Shown piece after piece: positions 6,303 to 9,692 of a stretch of 9,692 nucleotides of DNA. Position 1 is the first letter of the stretch; each line of letters starts with the position of its first letter. A program made the position numbers and the translations under genes. The notes beneath the pieces were generated by a model, which saw only the letters and a list, made by a program, of their open reading frames with translations, ran no database searches and was not told where the DNA came from. This DNA comes from Methylotenera_A sp031399315 (GTDB taxonomy: Bacteria > Pseudomonadota > Gammaproteobacteria > Burkholderiales > Methylophilaceae), in contig JANNOS010000054.1 in the NCBI GenBank assembly GCA_031399315.1, positions 1-9,692 of the forward strand, given 5' to 3'.

Positions 6303-8135
6303 TTGAATTTAGCTACTAGAACTAGAAAAAATAGCTTAGTATTAACATTGATAGGGCTGTTTTTCGCTCAGCAAGCAAGTGCAGAACCAATAGTGCCACT
6401 TAAACAGATGGTCGAGAAAGTCATCTCGGCTAATCCAGAAGTGCAGGCAAGATATCACGATTATTTAGGCGCTGGTTACGAGCAAGATGTAGTCAAAGGT
6501 GGCTTTCTGCCTAAGGCAGACATTGTTTCTACGTACCGCAAGCAAGAGGAAATGGACGGCGGTATTAGTAGGCGCAATGGTACTGCGATACCTAAGTTTA
6601 ATAACGAACTGGTGTTGCGCCAAATGATTTTTGATGGTTTTGCAACCTCGAGCGAAGTTAATCGCTTAGGCCATGCAAAGCGTGTTCGCTTTTATGAGCT
6701 ACAAGCTGCAATGCAAGACACCACGCTAGAATTTATGCGGTCATACATCGACACACTTCGCTATCGCCAACTCTCTGAATATGCTAAAACTAACTATGTA
6801 GTACACAAACAATTGTATGATCGCATTAAAGAGCGTGTAGAGGCTGGTGTCGCACGCAAAGTGGATTTGGAGCAGGCATCAGGGCGTTTAGCGCTTGCAG
6901 AATCCAATTTGTTGACAGAATCGACGAATCTTCATGATGTGACTGCACGTATGCAACGCCTAATGGGTGAGCTGCCACCATCAACCTTAGAACAACCCGA
7001 GTTTTATAAAGCTGGTGCAGAACCAACAGCAACAGAAGCGCTTAAAGTTGCTTACTTACGGAATCCAGATCTTTTATCGACGATTGAAGATATACAAGCA
7101 GCAAAAGACGAAGTAAAAACCAGAGAAGCTAAATATATGCCGCGCCTAGATTTACAAGCGCGTAAAAACTTAGGGACAAGCAACGATGGCCGCGATAGCT
7201 CAAGTGCTGCAGATGTATTAGAACTTACTATGAATTTTAATTTGTTTAATGGCTTTTCTGATAAGGCCCTAGTCAGCCAAACCATTGAGAAGATGAATAC
7301 GGCCACCGACCAACGCGATAAAGCTTGTGTGGATACGCGCCAGTTAGTCACTATTGCCTATAACGATATTGTTCAACTTAAAGAACAAAAACAATATCGT
7401 GACAGGCACCAAAAAGCCATTGAAAGTGCGCGTGAAGCTTATCGTAAACAGTTTGATATTGGTCAGCGTACTTTGCTAGATTTGTTAGATACTGAGAATG
7501 AGTACTTTCAAGCTCGGCGTGCTTTTTCTAATACTGAATTCGATGTGCAAACCGCTTATGCTCGACTTTATGCCAGCCAAGGTGAGTTATTGAATAAGAT
7601 TGGTTCTACACGCCCAGGCTTGCCAGAAGTTAATCGTGAAGCTTATATGGACCAAGCTAATGTGTGCGAAGCTGTTGCGGCAACGCAAGTGAACATTGAT
7701 AAAGAGGCTTTGTTGGCAGATGCAAAACCACTTTCTATAGCACCGAAACCAGTGCAAATGGTAGAAAAACCAAAAGATGTGATTGTGCTAAGTGATAAAG
7801 TGGTGCCAGATGTTGAATTTGAGACAAATAGCGCCAAAATCAAACCAGTGTCTTACCCAGTGTTGGATAACGCAATCAAAACGCTTAAGGATTGGGGCGA
7901 TTCAAACGTTGAGGTTGCTGGACATACGGATAAGCGTGATATTTCTAAAGCAGATTACAACCAAAAACTTTCAGAAAAGCGTGCTAAATCAGTGAACGAT
8001 TACCTGATTAAACATGGCATCGATGCAAAACGCTTAACAGCAAAAGGCTACGGTTTCGATAACCCTGTTGCTGAAAATGATCCAAAAGATGGCAACAAAG
8101 CTAATCGCCGTGTAGAGCTTATTCGTCAAAAATAA
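6303..8135 (+). CDS. TolC/LapE-type outer-membrane channel fused to an OmpA peptidoglycan-binding domain
   Basis: Outer-membrane exit duct for type I secretion, 610 residues. The TTG start is supported by the Shine-Dalgarno site and by a signal peptide: basic start (RTRK), hydrophobic core, and a probable ASA|EP cleavage after residue 27. Two outer-membrane efflux repeats follow (about 35-220 and 245-440). The second carries the hallmark FDIGQRTLLDLLDTENEYF from residue 384. Cysteines 342 and 455 flank the second repeat and could pair. A proline/lysine-rich linker (about 470-492) leads to an OmpA-like domain (494-610) with GHTD (Asp543), LSEKRA (Arg560) and NRRVEL, the residues expected for binding diaminopimelate of peptidoglycan. 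TolC-family proteins are usually about 420-480 residues, so the OmpA domain is an added module. Its place directly after a type I-secreted adhesin makes that adhesin the likely substrate. The ABC and adaptor partners are not in the window. Confidence 0.93.
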   Translation: MNLATRTRKNSLVLTLIGLFFAQQASAEPIVPLKQMVEKVISANPEVQARYHDYLGAGYEQDVVKGGFLPKADIVSTYRKQEEMDGGISRRNGTAIPKFNNELVLRQMIFDGFATSSEVNRLGHAKRVRFYELQAAMQDTTLEFMRSYIDTLRYRQLSEYAKTNYVVHKQLYDRIKERVEAGVARKVDLEQASGRLALAESNLLTESTNLHDVTARMQRLMGELPPSTLEQPEFYKAGAEPTATEALKVAYLRNPDLLSTIEDIQAAKDEVKTREAKYMPRLDLQARKNLGTSNDGRDSSSAADVLELTMNFNLFNGFSDKALVSQTIEKMNTATDQRDKACVDTRQLVTIAYNDIVQLKEQKQYRDRHQKAIESAREAYRKQFDIGQRTLLDLLDTENEYFQARRAFSNTEFDVQTAYARLYASQGELLNKIGSTRPGLPEVNREAYMDQANVCEAVAATQVNIDKEALLADAKPLSIAPKPVQMVEKPKDVIVLSDKVVPDVEFETNSAKIKPVSYPVLDNAIKTLKDWGDSNVEVAGHTDKRDISKADYNQKLSEKRAKSVNDYLIKHGIDAKRLTAKGYGFDNPVAENDPKDGNKANRRVELIRQK

Positions 8136-8160
8136 ACTCAAAAAACTTAAGATTGCGCAT

Positions 8161-8190
8161 TAATCACGGAGGTTTTGCCCTCCGTTATTA
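8161..8190 (+). terminator. Probable terminator after the TolC-OmpA gene
   Basis: A 7-bp GC-rich stem, ACGGAGG with CCTCCGT (8166-8172 / 8179-8185), closes a 6-base loop. After one mismatch it extends by four A-T pairs (TAAT/ATTA). It lies 25 bases after the stop. The T-tract is weak (TTATTAATTTAT), so termination may be partial. Confidence 0.6.
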
Positions 8191-8284
8191 ATTTATACCG
8201 TTTCAGTTATATGCGATTTACAGAACCTAAACTTACAGCACCTAATTTTTTAGCTATAAAACTACAAAAAATCGGTATTTAGCC

Positions 8285-8313
8285 TTATAAAAACTTGCTT
8301 ACGGTGATAGAAT
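8285..8313 (+). promoter_or_regulatory. Possible tRNA-Leu promoter
   Basis: A -10-like TAGAAT (8308-8313, 5 of 6 matches) lies 17 bases after a poor -35 (TTATAA, 8285-8290). The following ACGCACCGC is GC-rich, like the discriminator of stringently controlled stable-RNA promoters. The predicted transcript starts about 25 bases before the mature tRNA. Confidence 0.4.
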
Positions 8314-8344
8314 ACGCACCGCAATAGTTCTGCAATAATCTCCC

Positions 8345-8431
8345 GCCCGGGTGGTGAAATTGGTAGACACAAGAGACTTAAAATCTCTCGACTTTACGGT
8401 CGTGCCGGTTCGATTCCGGCTCCGGGCACCA
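8345..8431 (+). tRNA. tRNA-Leu (anticodon UAA)
   Basis: An 87-base class II tRNA. The acceptor stem GCCCGGG pairs with TCCGGGC (one G-U). The D-loop contains TTGGTAGAC. The anticodon arm AGAGA/TCTCT has the loop CTTAAAA, with anticodon TAA at 8379-8381, which reads UUA and UUG. A long variable arm (around CGACTTTACGGTCG) identifies leucine. The T arm GCCGG-TTCGATT-CCGGC is intact. Discriminator A is followed by an encoded CCA (8429-8431). Confidence 0.97.
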
Positions 8432-8450
8432 AATTTTTATTCCAAATTTG
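8430..8450 (+). terminator. Weak AT-rich hairpin after tRNA-Leu
   Basis: CAAATTT (8430-8436) pairs with AAATTTG (8444-8450) around a 7-base loop containing part of a T run, starting inside the CCA end. It is followed by AT-rich DNA. It could help end the tRNA transcript, but the stem has only one G-C pair. Confidence 0.35.
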
Positions 8451-8462
8451 ATTTAATTATTC

Positions 8463-8484
8463 TAAAAATATCTGCCCTGCAGAC
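8463..8484 (-). terminator. Terminator of the peroxiredoxin-lipoprotein unit
   Basis: Read on the minus strand, TCTGC-AGG-GCAGA (8483-8471) forms a tight 5-bp stem, 6 bp with a G-U pair, followed directly by TATTTTTA. It lies about 47 bases after the lipoprotein stop and separates this unit from the convergent tRNA-Leu gene. Confidence 0.6.
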
Positions 8485-8530
8485 CAATGCCCATGCGGGT
8501 TACAGAGCATCATTTTTCGCTCGCGCTTAG

Positions 8531-8767
8531 TTACCCTTTACAGGCAACACTGACTTCACGCCGTTGTATGGTGTAATTCTCTAAATAATCTGCTGTGTAA
8601 AAACCGTTTGGACATTTTGCGCGCGCCTCTTGCCTACACTCGTTCCAAGTTAAAAAGCCGCTACATTTTAGCTCGGTCCATTCATGCGGATCAATTTTGG
8701 CCAACTGTGTTTGACTTGCACAGCCAGATGCTAAAACCAGTAACAATACAGCCAATAAATTTTTCAT
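8531..8767 (-). CDS. Small four-cysteine lipoprotein of unknown function
   Basis: 78 residues. The N-terminus has Lys2, a Leu/Val-rich core and a lipobox LASG|C at Cys16, so the mature protein is lipidated and about 63 residues long. Residues 17-18 are Ala-Ser, not Asp, which favours the outer membrane under the +2 rule. The mature part has four cysteines (35, 44, 52, 76) in the pattern W(x)4CSGFxxWxxC(x)3A(x)3CPNGF, ending VACKG. This could form two disulfides. I recall similar Cys-rich motifs in small proteobacterial lipoproteins but cannot name a family. AAGGA lies 7 bases before the ATG. The gene starts 36 bases after the peroxiredoxin stop on the same strand, so the two are probably co-transcribed. 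A link to periplasmic redox chemistry is inference from that pairing. Confidence 0.85.
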   Translation of the reverse strand: MKNLLAVLLLVLASGCASQTQLAKIDPHEWTELKCSGFLTWNECRQEARAKCPNGFYTADYLENYTIQRREVSVACKG

Positions 8768-8803
8768 GGATATTTCCTTAACTTAAAAAGTAATATACGT
8801 AAA

Positions 8804-9364
8804 CTAGCTTGTTTTGGTTTCAGTCAAAGCCACTAAATCATCAATAATTTGTTGCGAATGTTTGGAAGTATCTACGCTTAAATAGGTTTTTCTCAACACA
8901 CCGTCCGGCCCAATTAAAAACGTGTAGCGTTTGGCTATTTTAGTCACGCCCAGGTTGGTTAGCGCACCGTATTTTTTAGCGACTAAACCATCCGCATCAG
9001 TTAACAGTGGGAACGGTAGACTATATTTTTTGGCAAAATCCGCATGACTTTTGCCATCGTCTATGCTCACGCCAATAACTTTTGCATTTAGCTTCTCCAG
9101 CTTATGCATATCATCTCTAAAGTTGCAGGCTTCTTTGGTGCAGCCTGGTGTATCGTCTTTAGGGTAAAAGTAAAGTACTATCCAATTTTTTGGCTCACTA
9201 TCTTGTAAGGTAGCTAAGCTCACCATTTTGCCTGTGGCATCGGGTAAGTTAAAATCTGGCGCCTTTGTACCTATCTTCGGTGTATTGGGTGCGGCGTTAT
9301 AGCTGCGATAGCCTAGCAAGGCAATGAGCAAAATGGCACTGTAAAAAATAATTTTGATGAGCAT
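8804..9364 (-). CDS. bcp: Membrane-anchored PrxQ/Bcp-type thiol peroxidase
   Basis: 186 residues. Peroxiredoxins of the Bcp/PrxQ class reduce hydrogen peroxide and organic hydroperoxides. The catalytic motif is visible as YPKDDTPGCTKEACNF: Pro68, Thr72, peroxidatic Cys75, and resolving Cys80 five residues later, the spacing of two-cysteine Bcp proteins. Arg146 in KRYTFLIGPDG is the conserved arginine. The domain starts at GTKAPDFNLPD (residue 32). Unlike the roughly 156-residue cytoplasmic E. coli Bcp, it has about 30 extra N-terminal residues with a hydrophobic segment (5-19) after Lys4 and no clear signal-peptidase site. It is therefore probably anchored in the inner membrane with the enzyme facing the periplasm. 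The ATG at 9364 is the only start that keeps the domain whole, but its Shine-Dalgarno sequence is weak. The lipoprotein gene follows after 36 bases. Confidence 0.94.
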   Translation of the reverse strand: MLIKIIFYSAILLIALLGYRSYNAAPNTPKIGTKAPDFNLPDATGKMVSLATLQDSEPKNWIVLYFYPKDDTPGCTKEACNFRDDMHKLEKLNAKVIGVSIDDGKSHADFAKKYSLPFPLLTDADGLVAKKYGALTNLGVTKIAKRYTFLIGPDGVLRKTYLSVDTSKHSQQIIDDLVALTETKTS

Positions 9365-9392
9365 AATATTTAAGCTTTAAGAGTGTGTAACT

Positions 9393-9421
9393 ATTAAATA
9401 GTTTTTAAAGCCTAAAATCAA
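9393..9421 (-). promoter_or_regulatory. Probable promoter of the peroxiredoxin-lipoprotein unit
   Basis: On the minus strand, TTGATT (9421-9416) and TTTAAT (9398-9393) are separated by 17 bases and match the sigma-70 boxes at 4 and 5 of 6 positions. Transcription would start near 9386, about 22 bases before the ATG. I see no obvious OxyR-type site. Confidence 0.5.
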
Positions 9422-9461
9422 TCGAATAATTATGCGAAAATAGCGGCTCGCAAATAACAAC

Positions 9462-9540
9462 GCCCTCGTAGCTCAGTGGATAGAGCAGCCAACAACAGTA
9501 TTTAGGATGCTTGCGGTTTACAGCTTGATTCCTGCTCCGC
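9462..9540 (+). pseudogene. Broken arginine-type tRNA (intact 5' third, mismatched 3' part)
   Basis: GCCCTCG, then TA, then a perfect D arm (GCTC-AGTGGATA-GAGC, 9471-9486) and AGCC look exactly like the first 29 bases of a bacterial tRNA, most like tRNA-Arg. After about 9496 the sequence no longer forms an anticodon stem. A T-arm-like stretch, ACAG-CTTGATT-CCTGC (9520-9535), appears about 9 bases too late. The bases after it (TCCGC) cannot pair with GCCCTCG, and there is no CCA end. It is therefore probably not a working tRNA. The arginine identity is from memory of similar sequences. Confidence 0.6.
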
Positions 9541-9593
9541 AATTATCAAAAATGACACTAGCACTGGCGCGGGGGTAATCATTTTTGCGGAGC
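9534..9593. repeat. Long imperfect inverted repeat next to the broken tRNA
   Basis: The right arm at 9579-9593 (15 bases, ending TGCGGAGC) pairs with the left arm in two blocks, GCTCCG (9534-9539) and CAAAAATGA (9547-9555). Seven extra left-arm bases (9540-9546) lie between the blocks. The 23-base loop is GC-rich (around CTGGCGCGGGGG). This structure has no T-tract, so it is not a standard terminator. It could be the folded end of a mobile or recombination element. Confidence 0.65.
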
Positions 9594-9623
9594 GAAACTT
9601 GCTACAGATCTGGTTTAGAATTA

Positions 9624-9653
9624 ATTGAATAAAAAATCGCCTATTGGCGGTTT
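9624..9653 (-). terminator. Hairpin with T-tract, minus strand
   Basis: An 8-bp stem (AAATCGCC with GGCGGTTT on the plus strand, one G-T pair) closes the loop TATT (9634-9653). Read on the minus strand, it is followed by ATTTTTTATT. It would end transcripts entering from a minus-strand gene to the right of the window. The same hairpin has only a weak T run on the plus strand. Confidence 0.5.
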
Positions 9654-9692
9654 GTGAAATTGCTTTTTTACCTTCTCCTCGACCTCTTTACT

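Larger units (their letters stand above)
9365..9692. other. 328-base stretch without a confident gene
   Basis: It holds the peroxiredoxin promoter, the broken tRNA, the inverted repeat and the minus-strand hairpin listed separately. At the right edge, a minus-strand frame is open from 9692 to a TAA at 9623-9621 (23 residues, polar, ending GDFLFN). A plus-strand GTG at 9654 opens 13 hydrophobic residues. The two are mirror images of the same bases, and neither can be chosen from what is visible. Confidence 0.6.

Noticed and set aside
6826..7032. Minus-strand 68-codon frame and similar frames within the TolC-OmpA gene
   Set aside because: Antisense shadows of a well-supported coding region, with no independent signals.
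8295..8313. TTGCTT (8295-8300) as the -35 box of tRNA-Leu
   Set aside because: It is only 7 bases from the TAGAAT box, far too close for a sigma-70 promoter.
9551..9577. Short ATG frame (MTLALARG) in the inverted-repeat region
   Set aside because: Eight codons with no ribosome site, lying inside the hairpin.
9462..9692. Group I intron in the tRNA anticodon loop
   Set aside because: Such introns exist in bacterial tRNA-Arg and tRNA-Ile genes, but I find no core motifs and no 3' tRNA half before the window ends. It remains possible only if the element extends to the right.

Overview
The window looks like chromosomal DNA from a Gram-negative proteobacterium, and a betaproteobacterium is the best guess. 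The evidence is an outer-membrane TolC/OmpA protein, a lipoprotein, a Bcp-type peroxiredoxin, a tRNA-Leu gene with an encoded CCA end, and moderately AT-rich DNA. A Methylophilaceae-like host would fit, but that is an impression and not a demonstration.

Layout: (1) Bases 1-6065 (+) hold the C-terminal 2020 residues of a giant LapA-like RTX adhesin whose gene begins to the left of the window. It carries Calx-beta and cadherin/Ig-like extender domains, a von Willebrand factor A domain with a complete MIDAS, 12 nonapeptide calcium-binding repeats and a type I secretion target domain. A strong intrinsic terminator follows. (2) Bases 6303-8135 (+) encode a TolC/LapE-type outer-membrane channel fused to a C-terminal OmpA peptidoglycan-binding domain. 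It starts at TTG, and has its own TTGACA promoter and a probable downstream hairpin. (3) A tRNA-Leu(UAA) gene lies at 8345-8431. (4) A convergent minus-strand pair follows: a membrane-anchored PrxQ/Bcp peroxiredoxin (9364-8804), then a small four-cysteine lipoprotein (8767-8531), with a promoter upstream and a hairpin terminator downstream. (5) Bases 9365-9692 hold no confident gene. They contain the divergent peroxiredoxin promoter, the intact 5' third of an arginine-type tRNA joined to a non-matching 3' part, a long imperfect inverted repeat, and a hairpin with a T-tract on the minus strand.

How it works together: the adhesin is a type I secretion substrate, and the TolC-OmpA protein next to it is the likely outer-membrane exit channel, possibly also the pore in which the adhesin stays held on the cell surface. 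The inner-membrane ABC transporter, the periplasmic adaptor and any LapD/LapG-type release system are not in the window. The peroxiredoxin/lipoprotein pair is probably an unrelated cell-envelope oxidative-stress unit. I see no wholly new system. The most distinctive points are the TolC-OmpA fusion, two related insert modules in the adhesin, and the broken tRNA with its adjoining inverted repeat.
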